This document shows, in pieces, positions 1 through 7,518 of a stretch of 14,980 nt of DNA. The notes under the pieces were generated by a model. That model ran no database searches. It was not told where the DNA came from and saw only the letters and a list, made by a program, of their open reading frames with translations. A program made the position numbers and the translations under genes. Origin of the DNA: Spirochaetia bacterium (GTDB lineage Bacteria > Spirochaetota > Spirochaetia > Sphaerochaetales > Sphaerochaetaceae). Each line of letters opens with the position of its first letter. The first letter of the stretch is position 1. The stretch is taken from contig CAAGIP010000081.1 of the NCBI GenBank assembly GCA_900769955.1, forward strand, positions 1-14,980, written 5' to 3'.

Positions 1-849
1 TATCACCCACTCAAGGTGGGAAGCTGAGTACTTCCTGTTTACTCTCTTAAGTACCCTGTCGCTTGCACTCTGAAGGGGAATGTGGAAGTGAGGATGCATG
101 CGCACATCAGAGCACGCCTCGATGAGGCGCTCATCGATGTGGTCAGGCTCCATCGAGCTGAGACGGAGTCTCGTACTCAGCTTAAGCTGTGGAAGAAGCT
201 CAAGAAGCATGCCGCCAAGGCCTTCCCCCTCATGGTCATACATCGTGAGATTGACCCCTGTCAGCACTATTTCGGAAAAGCCCGAAGCTTCAAGTTCAAG
301 TGCCCTTTTTATCACTTCCCCTCTTTCAAGGGACTGGCTCTTTCCCCGTGCCACATGGACACGGCAGTAGGCACACTCGTTGTCACACCCTTCCTGAATC
401 TTCAGATAGCTTCTCGAGTGATATGAGAATGACTCTGCCCTGTAGCTGAAAGGGGAAGCATCATGGTCTGCAAATGATTCCACGCTCTCGGAAAGTGTTG
501 CACCAGCCATAAGCGATGTCTTTATGTGGGAGGCAAGCTCCAGAAGAGATGCCTTCTTCACAAGGGGAACGACAGTAACGTTATCGCCGAGCTTTTTCAG
601 CTCATCCGCGTTCATTTCCGCATAGCACCCGGTGACGACGACTGCTTCGGCTCTCTTTGCAAAGAGCCTTATCATACGCCTTGCCTTCTGCTCGGCCTTG
701 CTTGTCACAGTGCATGTGTTCACTATGCACAGTGATGCCGACTCTTCCTCACCGACGACGGAAAAGCCCTCACGCACGAAGCTGTCGCTTATCGCCTCGC
801 TCTCACACTGATTGAGGCGGCAGCCAAGTGTGTAGACACATACGTTCAA
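1..849 (-). CDS. mtaB: tRNA t6A37 methylthiotransferase MtaB, 5' part (gene runs off the left edge)
   Basis: The first 283 codons of a radical SAM methylthiotransferase are present. MtaB converts N6-threonylcarbamoyladenosine at tRNA position 37 to its 2-methylthio form, in the cytoplasm. The N-terminal MTTase domain carries the three cysteines expected for one [4Fe-4S] cluster: C10 (in TLGCRLNQ), C46 (NTCTVT) and C75 (TGCYA). The radical SAM CxxxCxxC motif is at C155, C159 and C162 (GCDNECAYC). TLGCRLNQ fits MtaB better than MiaB (usually YGCQMN) or RimO (usually LGCPKN). The TRAM domain would lie beyond the window. The start is taken as TTG at 849, because no in-frame ATG occurs before codon 59. 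The TTG overlaps the upstream TGA stop (TTGA), and a GAGGA stretch lies about 7 bases upstream. It is the last gene of the long minus-strand train visible here. Confidence 0.93.
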   Translation of the reverse strand, partial: MNVCVYTLGCRLNQCESEAISDSFVREGFSVVGEEESASLCIVNTCTVTSKAEQKARRMIRLFAKRAEAVVVTGCYAEMNADELKKLGDNVTVVPLVKKASLLELASHIKTSLMAGATLSESVESFADHDASPFSYRAESFSYHSRSYLKIQEGCDNECAYCRVHVARGKSQSLERGEVIKRALELEASGFSEIVLTGVNLTMYDHEGEGLGGMLLELLPQLKLSTRLRLSSMEPDHIDERLIEACSDVRMHPHFHIPLQSASDRVLKRVNRKYSASHLEWVI

Positions 850-1595
850 CGGACGTCCTCCTGCTCGGCAAGAGTGTTAAGAACCTTCTCGATCGCAACC
901 TGAAGGGAAAGTCTCATCTCCTTCGCATATGGGTTGTAGCGCTGCAGATCGTAAAAGAGCGTTATCGGGTCATTGCAAGTCTGTTCCACTATCGTCATGA
1001 GTGAGCGGTAACCCTGTGTCGCTATGGGAGTCGGGCACATGCCAAGCTCATGGAGGGTGCGTCCCACGAAGTGGGTGACACCCTGTGAATATGCGGCTTC
1101 CCTGTCATGGTGACGGGGTGTCATCTCAAGCACGTCAAGCCCGATGGAAGTAAAGTATTCTTTCACGGTGTCATAGCGGTCATCGCACTCATCAAGGCGG
1201 CACATGACCATCGGAAGTCCCTTTATGCCTGCCCTGGCACTGTCAGGCCCGAACATGGGATGCGTGGCAATAAGGGAAAGTCCCTGCCCTGAGAGATACT
1301 TTTCCATCCAGGCGGCAGGATATGTCTTTACTGAGCATGTATCCATGACGATACAGCCCTTTTTTATCCTTCCAGACACACGTTTAAGCACATCCTCAAA
1401 TGATGAGATTGCGACACAGAAGAAGAGGATGTCCGAATTAAGCACTTCATCCTCACTGACCTTTTCAACTCCGAAGGGAAGATTGTGGCTCGAGCGGGAA
1501 TATGCGACGACGTGGGAATCCTTAAAGGGATGACGCGCAAGCATTGATGCCCAGAAAGAGCCGAACCTTCCAAGTCCGTATACTCCGATTTTCAT
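846..1595 (-). CDS. tyrA: Prephenate dehydrogenase
   Basis: This 249-residue protein should oxidatively decarboxylate prephenate to 4-hydroxyphenylpyruvate for tyrosine synthesis. The N-terminal Rossmann domain shows the dinucleotide-binding GLGRFG (residues 7-12). The family signature HPMFGP is at 112-117. The SQGVTHF segment at 170-176 supplies the conserved histidine (H175) used in catalysis in TyrA enzymes. There is no fused chorismate mutase or ACT domain, so the protein is a short stand-alone form. No good Shine-Dalgarno sequence precedes the ATG at 1595, but the reading begins directly with the first strand of the Rossmann fold. It lies 44 bases after the nucleoside hydrolase gene and overlaps mtaB at its stop (TTGA). 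Its link to the nucleoside genes is probably positional only. Specificity for arogenate or NADP+ cannot be read from the sequence. Confidence 0.9.
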   Translation of the reverse strand: MKIGVYGLGRFGSFWASMLARHPFKDSHVVAYSRSSHNLPFGVEKVSEDEVLNSDILFFCVAISSFEDVLKRVSGRIKKGCIVMDTCSVKTYPAAWMEKYLSGQGLSLIATHPMFGPDSARAGIKGLPMVMCRLDECDDRYDTVKEYFTSIGLDVLEMTPRHHDREAAYSQGVTHFVGRTLHELGMCPTPIATQGYRSLMTIVEQTCNDPITLFYDLQRYNPYAKEMRLSLQVAIEKVLNTLAEQEDVR

Positions 1596-1639
1596 ATGGC
1601 ATCAAGCTTATTGATTTTATCCCTTTTTTACAATTGTTT

Positions 1640-2563
1640 TCACTTAAGGTTTGAAACCGACCTGAAAAAAAGACGCCAGAACCTTTCAGTATCACAGGAT
1701 ACGCCAAAGCTTACCTTTGAACTTTCGTCCAGAGGCCCCGTCACGGTGCGTCCGTATGTCAGCTCTCCCTTTGTCTCAACGTGCACCTGATGGCGCTCAA
1801 GCGTGAACATCCCGGGATCGGCAAGGTATGCGATCGTGGTTGGATCATGCATGTTGGGCATCGAGCCATTGTAAGTCAGGTTTGCCTTAATGTAGAAGGA
1901 AAGCTGGTCCAGGAGGATCTTCTTATAGGAAGAATCCTTCATCGCCTTAATCTTCTCATATACATCTTCGGTAAGTGTTACCTTCGTCGTGACGTCAAGT
2001 CCCATCGCCACGATCTCGGCACCGGAAGAGTAGACTATTTCAGCAGCCTCGGGATCTGCCCAGATGTTGAATTCAGCTGACGGTGTCGCGTTTCCCCTTC
2101 CCATCGAGCCGCCCATCAGGACGATTTTCTTAAGCGCTGAGGCAAACCCCGGCTCTGCCTTGATGCAAACTGCAAGATCGGTATATGGGCCGACAGAGAC
2201 GAATGTGATCTCTCCGGGGTTATTCATGACAGTTTCAATTGCCCATAGGATTCCGTTTCCGCGGCACTCCTGATACTTTCTCGGAGGAAAAGTCACTCCG
2301 TCAAGTCCGCTTTTTCCATGGAAGTCACCTGCTGCGACACGTTTCCTGACAAGGGGATTGACAGAGCCGGAAAAGACAGGACAGGTAAGGCCAGTGGCTT
2401 CAGCCACATTGAGAGTGTTTGGAAGTGTGTTCTCAAGGGGAGAGTTACCCATCGAGGCAATGATTCCCACTATGTCGATCTCATCCTTAAGCCCTGCGGC
2501 AAGTGCGATCGCGATCGCATCATCATGCCCTGTGTCGCAGTCAAATATTATCCTCTCAGCCAT
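1640..2563 (-). CDS. Nucleoside hydrolase (inosine-uridine preferring family)
   Basis: This 307-residue protein belongs to the calcium-dependent N-ribohydrolases that split nucleosides into base and ribose. The N-terminal DxDxxxDD calcium and ribose-binding motif is present (FDCDTGHDDA; D8, D10, D14, D15 counted from the chosen start). A FNIWADPEAA segment and a later HDPTTIAYLADP segment match the conserved substrate and base-site regions of the family. Base preference (purine, pyrimidine or broad) cannot be decided. I chose ATG 2563, not the in-frame TTG at 2572: GGAGG at 2576-2580 lies 12 bases from the ATG but only 3 from the TTG, and family members begin a few residues before the first Asp. 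The gene overlaps the nitroreductase by 8 bases. It provides a hydrolytic route beside DeoD phosphorolysis for nucleosides imported by the upstream ABC system. Confidence 0.92.
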   Translation of the reverse strand: MAERIIFDCDTGHDDAIAIALAAGLKDEIDIVGIIASMGNSPLENTLPNTLNVAEATGLTCPVFSGSVNPLVRKRVAAGDFHGKSGLDGVTFPPRKYQECRGNGILWAIETVMNNPGEITFVSVGPYTDLAVCIKAEPGFASALKKIVLMGGSMGRGNATPSAEFNIWADPEAAEIVYSSGAEIVAMGLDVTTKVTLTEDVYEKIKAMKDSSYKKILLDQLSFYIKANLTYNGSMPNMHDPTTIAYLADPGMFTLERHQVHVETKGELTYGRTVTGPLDESSKVSFGVSCDTERFWRLFFRSVSNLK

Positions 2564-3158
2564 GGAAAACAAACGCCTCCTCCCGACTTATTCTTATCTT
2601 CGGTCTTTCATCCTCATCGGGGTAGCCGAAGGTTACGACGATTCCCACTTCCTCCGCTTCCGGATCGAGTCCGAGCACAGAAAGTACTTTTTCGTTGTCA
2701 TATCCCTCTATGGCACAGCTCTGAATTCCGAGTTCCACCGCTCTGGTCATCATTGCAGAGCATGCGATGTACGCCTGACTTCTCGACCACTCATCGAGGC
2801 GCCCTGTGTCCCTCAGGAACTCATAGTAGCCCCTGTAGTCGTCGATGAACTCAGAAACGGTCCCGGGAAATCTTTCAGCCCTCGACCTGACAAACTCTCC
2901 GTCAGGATCGAAGGCCACTCCTCTCTTTACCGTGATGACCACGGTGACCGGAGATGTCTTCATGCTCTCCTGATTAAAGCATGCACTCAGAAGAGACGTG
3001 CTCGGAGCCACATGAAAAGTCCACCCTTCAAGGCCGAATGATGTCGGTGAAAGGCGCCCGGCTTCAAGAATGGATAACATATCGTCATGTGACACCGGTG
3101 TGTCCTTATACTTCTTGCATGCAAAGCGATGCTGAAGAAGTGTGTTCACATCACTCAT
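2556..3158 (-). CDS. Nitroreductase family NAD(P)H-dependent flavoprotein
   Basis: This 200-residue protein has the layout of FMN-dependent NfsB/YfkO-like oxidoreductases. The N-terminal HRFACKKYKD block is the phosphate-gripping FMN site of the family. SPTSFGLEGW (about residues 37-46) is the second FMN-contacting segment, and a Gly-Tyr-Pro motif near the C terminus closes the fold. Such enzymes reduce nitroaromatics, quinones or flavin-like substrates; the natural substrate here is unknown. I start at ATG 3158, not at the longer in-frame start at 3188, because a strong GGAGG sits 6 bases before 3158 and the family begins near this point. The gene overlaps deoD by 8 bases and the nucleoside hydrolase by 8 bases, so it is almost certainly cotranslated with the salvage enzymes. 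Whether it acts on a nucleoside-derived compound is speculation. Confidence 0.88.
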   Translation of the reverse strand: MSDVNTLLQHRFACKKYKDTPVSHDDMLSILEAGRLSPTSFGLEGWTFHVAPSTSLLSACFNQESMKTSPVTVVITVKRGVAFDPDGEFVRSRAERFPGTVSEFIDDYRGYYEFLRDTGRLDEWSRSQAYIACSAMMTRAVELGIQSCAIEGYDNEKVLSVLGLDPEAEEVGIVVTFGYPDEDERPKIRISREEAFVFHG

Positions 3159-3876
3159 GACAATCCTCCGCAAGTGTTTCAAGTGCAAGTCTTATCATGT
3201 TTGAGTTCCCCTTCATGCGATAGCTGTTCTCAAAGCTTTCACCTGTCACGCAGTTATCCGTCATCGTGAGGATCGAAAGTGCCCTCTTTTTCAGATACAT
3301 TGCATTTGAGTAAAGCGCGTATGTTTCCATGTCCTGAACAAGTGCGCCCATTTCTGCCCAGCGCTTCCATTCATCTTCTCCCAGCGCGTTGTATGAGGAG
3401 AAAAGATCTGATGAAAAGACCATTCCGGCAGTATATCTCAGCTTAAGTTCATCGGCACACTTAACGGCACTTCTGAAAAGTGAGAAATCGGGTGCAGGCG
3501 ACAGTGTACCGTTAAGTGAGTACTGATGAGCCCAGGCGCTGTCAGTGCTTGCAGTCATGGCAAGCACGAGATCGCCGGGGACGAGCTCCTTCTGAAGTCC
3601 GCCGGAGGTTCCGATCCTTATTATCGTATCGACATCGTAGAACTTATAAAGCTCGTATGAGTAGATACCGGCAGACGGTCCTCCCATTCCCGATGCCATT
3701 ACGGAAACGGGAATACCTTTGTAATATCCGGTGTACCCCTTTATGCCCCTGACGTCTGTGACAAGCTTTGCGTCACTCAGAAATTCATTTGCGACGAATG
3801 TGGCCCTGTCCGGGTCCCCGGGCAGGAGAACGCGGGGTGCGATCCGGCCCTTTTCTGCTCTGTTATGCGGTGTCAT
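3151..3876 (-). CDS. deoD: Purine nucleoside phosphorylase, DeoD type
   Basis: This 241-residue protein matches hexameric, bacterial-type purine nucleoside phosphorylase, which converts purine (deoxy)nucleosides plus phosphate to base and (deoxy)ribose 1-phosphate. Visible key residues are H4 (TPHN), the phosphate-loop G20 and R24 (LPGDPDRA), R87 and S91 (IRIGTSGG), E184 (QDMET), the catalytic D207 (MTDN), and R220. R220 is exactly 13 residues after D207, as are D204 and R217 in the E. coli enzyme. The family's second cytoplasmic loop regions are less conserved, so a shifted base preference is possible. The ATG overlaps the stop of the preceding permease gene by four bases (ATGA). Placement directly after the transporter genes strongly supports nucleoside as the imported substrate. 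Confidence 0.93.
   Translation of the reverse strand: MTPHNRAEKGRIAPRVLLPGDPDRATFVANEFLSDAKLVTDVRGIKGYTGYYKGIPVSVMASGMGGPSAGIYSYELYKFYDVDTIIRIGTSGGLQKELVPGDLVLAMTASTDSAWAHQYSLNGTLSPAPDFSLFRSAVKCADELKLRYTAGMVFSSDLFSSYNALGEDEWKRWAEMGALVQDMETYALYSNAMYLKKRALSILTMTDNCVTGESFENSYRMKGNSNMIRLALETLAEDCHE
3165..3169 (-). promoter_or_regulatory. Shine-Dalgarno site that fixes the nitroreductase start
   Basis: GGAGG on the minus strand lies 6 bases before ATG 3158, inside the 3' end of deoD. It decides against the longer reading that would start at 3188. Confidence 0.7.
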
Positions 3877-4778
3877 GATGAACTCTTGCTGTAAGGCTTA
3901 CCGCATGACTGAGGTGCCCAGTCACGTCCGGAGAAGATGACGAGTGCAAGCAGTGTCACGAGGTAAGGAAGGATGTTGAAGACCTCTGAGGGCAGAACCT
4001 TCAGAGTCGGGAAGTTCGTGGAAAGTACGGCAAGTGCCTGAGCTCCTCCGAAGAGCAGTGCGGCACCGGTAACGCCCCACGGTGTCCAACGCCCGAAGGC
4101 AACGGCTGCAAGTGCGATGAATCCGCGTCCGTTGATCAGGGATGAGGTGAACTGAATGGTCTGTGTAAGAACGACACAGCCTCCGGCAAGGCCGGCAAGG
4201 ACACCGGAAATGAGAACACCGGTGTATCTCACGCGGCGCACGTTGATTCCAACGCTGTCAGCTGCCGCGGGGTGCTCTCCGCATGCCCTTAAGTGCATGC
4301 CGAAGGGAGTCTTGTAGAGTACGAACCAGCTCAGAAGCACGACTGCGATGGCAATGTAGAATGTGGGATAGAAGCCGAGACGGTCGGTGAGCATGCCTAC
4401 CTTGAACTCCCTCGATCTGTCCTGGGAAAAGAGGATCTGGCACGCGAATACCGTGATACCGTCGGCAAGCAGGTTGATACCTGTACCTGAAATGGTCTGA
4501 TCAGCCTTGAGGTCGATCGCGGCAACACCGTGGATCATGGAAATAAGGCCCGCGACGACCATGCCCGCCAGCAGTCCCACTGCAAGGGAATATCTTCCGC
4601 AGCCTGCAGCTTCCATAATGCAGTGCACGCTTGCAGCAGTGCATGCGCCTATGCTCATGAGGCCCTCGAGCGCGATGTTGACCACACCGCTTCTCTCACA
4701 TATCATGCCTCCGATTGCAGTAATCAATATCGGTGCGACGATCATCATGATCGTCGGTATGGACTGAAGGATCATCAT
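3873..4778 (-). CDS. Nucleoside ABC transporter permease, BmpD/NupQ-like
   Basis: This is a 301-residue, highly hydrophobic inner-membrane protein of the branched-chain amino acid/ribose/nucleoside permease superfamily. The block CERSGVVNIALEGL (residues 27-40) is the hallmark of NupQ/YufQ-type permeases partnered with BMP proteins. A later LRACGEHPAAADSVGI segment is the cytoplasmic coupling loop that contacts the ATPase. About nine membrane segments are expected. The ATG at 4778 overlaps the stop of the previous permease (ATGA). It is preceded by a near-perfect Shine-Dalgarno AAAGGAGGTGA at 4782-4792, one of the strongest in the window. The next codon is also ATG, but the spacing favours 4778. 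It should heterodimerise with the product of the upstream permease gene. Confidence 0.92.
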   Translation of the reverse strand: MMILQSIPTIMMIVAPILITAIGGMICERSGVVNIALEGLMSIGACTAASVHCIMEAAGCGRYSLAVGLLAGMVVAGLISMIHGVAAIDLKADQTISGTGINLLADGITVFACQILFSQDRSREFKVGMLTDRLGFYPTFYIAIAVVLLSWFVLYKTPFGMHLRACGEHPAAADSVGINVRRVRYTGVLISGVLAGLAGGCVVLTQTIQFTSSLINGRGFIALAAVAFGRWTPWGVTGAALLFGGAQALAVLSTNFPTLKVLPSEVFNILPYLVTLLALVIFSGRDWAPQSCGKPYSKSSS

Positions 4779-5884
4779 GCCTTCACCTCCTTTCTGACAA
4801 GGACCTTGGCCCTGTATGCCCTCACAAGCTCAAGTCCGCTCCTGAGTGCGATGAATATAACGATAAGCCCCTGGATGATGAACGTTATCTCCTTGGGGAT
4901 GTTCATGCCCTGCATGATCGACTGTGCCTGCTTCAGCACGCCGAAGAGGATACCGGATAAAAAGATTCCCAGTGCCCTGTTGTTGCCGACAAGCGCAACC
5001 GCGATTCCCATGAAGCCGTAGTTGTCCATACCCTGGATGATACGACCGGTGGTGTATGCACCTCCGAGAAGCACACATGCACCTGCAAGACCTGCAAACG
5101 CACCCGAGATCGCCATCGAGGAGCTGATCGCACGGTCTGCGTTAATCCCTGAGCACCTTGCGGCATCCATATTGAAGCCGGTGGCCCTGAAGGAAAAACC
5201 GAGCTTTGTCTTTTCCATCACGAAGAAGTAGATGAGACATGCCGCGATCATGAAGAAGAAGCCTATGTTGAGGTTTGAGTTCGTGATGAGGAACTTTGAC
5301 AAAAATGCGCTCTGGGCAATCGGAGCCGTCTGATAAGTCCTGTTGGTAAGGCCTGCAGGCATCTTGAACGCGATTATTCTCGATAAGTACAGTGCGATGT
5401 AATTCAGCATGATCGTGGCAACGACCTCACTGACTTTATACTTTGCCTTGAGAATACCTACTATACCGCCCCAGACGGCACCGGCCAGGATACCTACGAG
5501 GAGACATACCAGCCACTGGAGGGGAAATGAAGGAATGCAGACTGCAACTGCCTGGGCTGCCAGCATGCCCATGATGTACTGTCCCTCACCTCCGATGTTG
5601 AAAAGGCCCACCCTTGCGGCAAATCCCATTGAAAGGCCGCAGAGTACATACGGTATTGAATATGCCAGCGTCTCTCCGACGTTACGGAAGTTCCACGCAC
5701 CGTTCTTTCCTGCCTTTCCGATCATCGACTGTCCGATGGCCCTGAAAAGTCCCGAGGGATCACGTCCGACGATGATGACAAGCAATGTTCCGATTAAAAA
5801 GCCCAGGAGGATTACCGCAACCGAGGTTGCTCCCTGACTTGCGAGGAACCAGTCGATGAAACTCTTCTTCTCTTTCTTTGCCAT
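4775..5884 (-). CDS. Nucleoside ABC transporter permease, BmpC/NupP-like
   Basis: This 369-residue membrane protein starts with a lysine-rich cytoplasmic tail (MAKKEKK), followed by a first membrane helix at about residues 20-40. The FNIGGEGQY motif at about 95-103 is the signature of NupP/YufP-type permeases. A FRATGFNMDAARCSGI segment forms the predicted ATPase-coupling loop. It pairs with the BmpD-like permease to form the channel of a nucleoside importer. Two starts are possible: GTG 5887, overlapping the ATPase stop as GTGA, or ATG 5884, overlapping by one base as TGATG. AGGGGG at 5895-5900 serves either, at 7 or 10 bases. I report ATG 5884. The choice changes one residue only. Confidence 0.92.
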   Translation of the reverse strand: MAKKEKKSFIDWFLASQGATSVAVILLGFLIGTLLVIIVGRDPSGLFRAIGQSMIGKAGKNGAWNFRNVGETLAYSIPYVLCGLSMGFAARVGLFNIGGEGQYIMGMLAAQAVAVCIPSFPLQWLVCLLVGILAGAVWGGIVGILKAKYKVSEVVATIMLNYIALYLSRIIAFKMPAGLTNRTYQTAPIAQSAFLSKFLITNSNLNIGFFFMIAACLIYFFVMEKTKLGFSFRATGFNMDAARCSGINADRAISSSMAISGAFAGLAGACVLLGGAYTTGRIIQGMDNYGFMGIAVALVGNNRALGIFLSGILFGVLKQAQSIMQGMNIPKEITFIIQGLIVIFIALRSGLELVRAYRAKVLVRKEVKA

Positions 5885-7419
5885 CACTTTGCTTCCCCCT
5901 TCTTAATACCAGTCATCATAAGTCCTATTTCCTCGCTTGTGACATCCTCACGGTCGAAGACACCCACGATCGAGCCCTTGCTTATCGTCGCTATCCTGTC
6001 ACAGAGGTTCATGATCTCATCAAGCTCGAACGAAACAAGCAGTATTCCCCTGCCCTTGTCACGCTCCTCGACTATTCGCTTTCTGATGTACTCAATTGCG
6101 CCGACATCAAGACCTCTCGTCGGCTGTGCGATCAGAAGCACGTCAGGGGAAAGACTGATTTCCCTTGCGACGATGACCTTCTGCTGGTTACCGCCTGAGA
6201 GGGAACCCGCTTCGGTAATCGGTCCCTGAGCGGTTCGTATGTCAAATTCCCCGATGAGCTTTTCGGCATTTTCTTCCATTGCCTTGAAGTTGAGCATTCC
6301 GAAAGGCCCTGAGTACTTATCTGACATGAAGTCCTTGAGGGCAAGGTTTTCCGCAACCGTAAGTCCTGCGACAAGCCCGTGCTTTCTTCTGTCCTCGGGA
6401 ATGTGGCCAAGTCCTTCCTCGATACGCTCCATGATGGAGTCTTTGTTTATCACCTTACCGGAGAGGATGATCTCGCCTGATGCTACGGGGGAAAGACCTG
6501 AAAGCGCATATAAAAGCTCACTCTGACCGTTGCCGTCGACACCGGCAACTCCCACGATCTCACCGCGTCTTACTGTAAGCGAGAGATCCTTAACCTTCAT
6601 CGTGCCTACAGAGTCCCTGACGGAAAGGTTTTTAATCTCAAGCACTGCCTCACCGGGCTTCGAGGGAGCCTTGTCGATGTCAAAACGAACGCTGCGGCCG
6701 ACCATCATCGTTGCCAGCTCCTGCTCACTTGTTTCAGGCGTTATGTCGACACAGCCGATGAAACGCCCGCGGCGGAGGACCGAACAGCGGTCCGCAACCG
6801 CCTTGATCTCCTTAAGCTTATGGGTGATGAGGACAATGGTCTTTCCTTCCTTCTTCAGCGTCCTGATGATCTCCATAAGCTCATCGATCTCCTGAGGTGT
6901 CAGGACCGCGGTCGGTTCATCGAGGATGATGATGTCTGAATCTGAATAAAGGGTCTTGAGGATCTCAACCCTCTGCTGCTGGCCGACGGTGATGTCATCG
7001 ATCTTCGCCCTGGGATCCACTGAAAGGCCGTAGCGCTCGCTTAAGGACCTTACCTTCTTCTCGGCTTCCGCAAGGGATACTATGCCAAAGCGATTTCTCG
7101 GTTCACGGCCGAGCACGATGTTTTCGGTAACTGTGTAGTTATGTACCAGCTTGAAGTGCTGATGCACCATTCCGATCCCGAGCTCGGTTGCGATATTGGG
7201 GTTCTTTATCTCAACCTTCTTACCCTTAATGCGGATTTCCCCGCCATCCGGGGCATAGGCACCGAAGAGAACACTCATCAGCGTGCTCTTTCCCGCTCCG
7301 TTCTCACCGAGTATCGCATGGACTTCGTTGTTCCTGATCCTGAGATCCACATTGTCATTTGCGATGATACCGGGGAATGTCTTGGTAATGCCAAGCATCT
7401 CTATAGCATATTCGCTCAT
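5884..7419 (-). CDS. Nucleoside ABC transporter ATP-binding protein, double domain (NupO-like)
   Basis: This 511-residue protein has two fused ABC domains. Domain 1 has Walker A GENGAGKS (38-45), Walker B IIILDEPT (163-170) and an H-loop histidine at 200. Its signature is the degenerate TVGQQQR (144-150). Domain 2 has a full LSGGNQQ signature (407-413). Its Walker A-like segment GVDGNGQS (293-300) lacks the lysine, its Walker B reads LLIAQPT in place of a Glu, and the H-loop position is Ser (LVSFELDE). One composite site is therefore expected to be the main hydrolytic site, as usual for the NupO, RbsA and MglA group. It energises uptake by the two permeases encoded next. It starts at ATG 7419 behind a modest AAGGG. 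A 99-base gap with a hairpin separates it from the binding-protein gene. Confidence 0.94.
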   Translation of the reverse strand: MSEYAIEMLGITKTFPGIIANDNVDLRIRNNEVHAILGENGAGKSTLMSVLFGAYAPDGGEIRIKGKKVEIKNPNIATELGIGMVHQHFKLVHNYTVTENIVLGREPRNRFGIVSLAEAEKKVRSLSERYGLSVDPRAKIDDITVGQQQRVEILKTLYSDSDIIILDEPTAVLTPQEIDELMEIIRTLKKEGKTIVLITHKLKEIKAVADRCSVLRRGRFIGCVDITPETSEQELATMMVGRSVRFDIDKAPSKPGEAVLEIKNLSVRDSVGTMKVKDLSLTVRRGEIVGVAGVDGNGQSELLYALSGLSPVASGEIILSGKVINKDSIMERIEEGLGHIPEDRRKHGLVAGLTVAENLALKDFMSDKYSGPFGMLNFKAMEENAEKLIGEFDIRTAQGPITEAGSLSGGNQQKVIVAREISLSPDVLLIAQPTRGLDVGAIEYIRKRIVEERDKGRGILLVSFELDEIMNLCDRIATISKGSIVGVFDREDVTSEEIGLMMTGIKKGEAK

Positions 7420-7481
7420 CTTTTACCCTTATAAATGATATTCATCTTCCTTCAGTCATTCTGCGGAGGGAAGATGGATAT

Positions 7482-7507
7482 GGGCACCTCCCATGTGAAA
7501 GGTGCCC
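7482..7507 (-). promoter_or_regulatory. Hairpin between the binding-protein gene and the ATPase gene
   Basis: Perfect 8-base arms (7482-7489 with 7500-7507, read as GGGCACCT and AGGTGCCC) enclose a 10-base loop, 12 bases after the binding-protein stop. No T-run follows on the minus strand, so it does not look like a full terminator. In binding-protein-dependent ABC operons such hairpins often block 3' exonucleases or partly end transcription, leaving more message for the binding protein than for the membrane parts. That role is inferred here. Confidence 0.7.
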
Positions 7508-7518
7508 GTAAAAAATGA

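Noticed and set aside
82..735. Plus-strand reading frames in the first 740 bases
   Set aside because: The minus strand here encodes MtaB with all six cluster cysteines in place, so the plus-strand frames are shadows.
1781..3041. Long plus-strand reading frames opposite the nucleoside hydrolase and nitroreductase genes
   Set aside because: They have low-complexity Arg/Ser/Pro-rich compositions typical of antisense frames, no family similarity, and lie wholly over well-supported minus-strand genes.
3159..3188. Longer nitroreductase start at 3188
   Set aside because: It would add ten residues overlapping deoD with no ribosome site, whereas ATG 3158 has GGAGG at ideal spacing.
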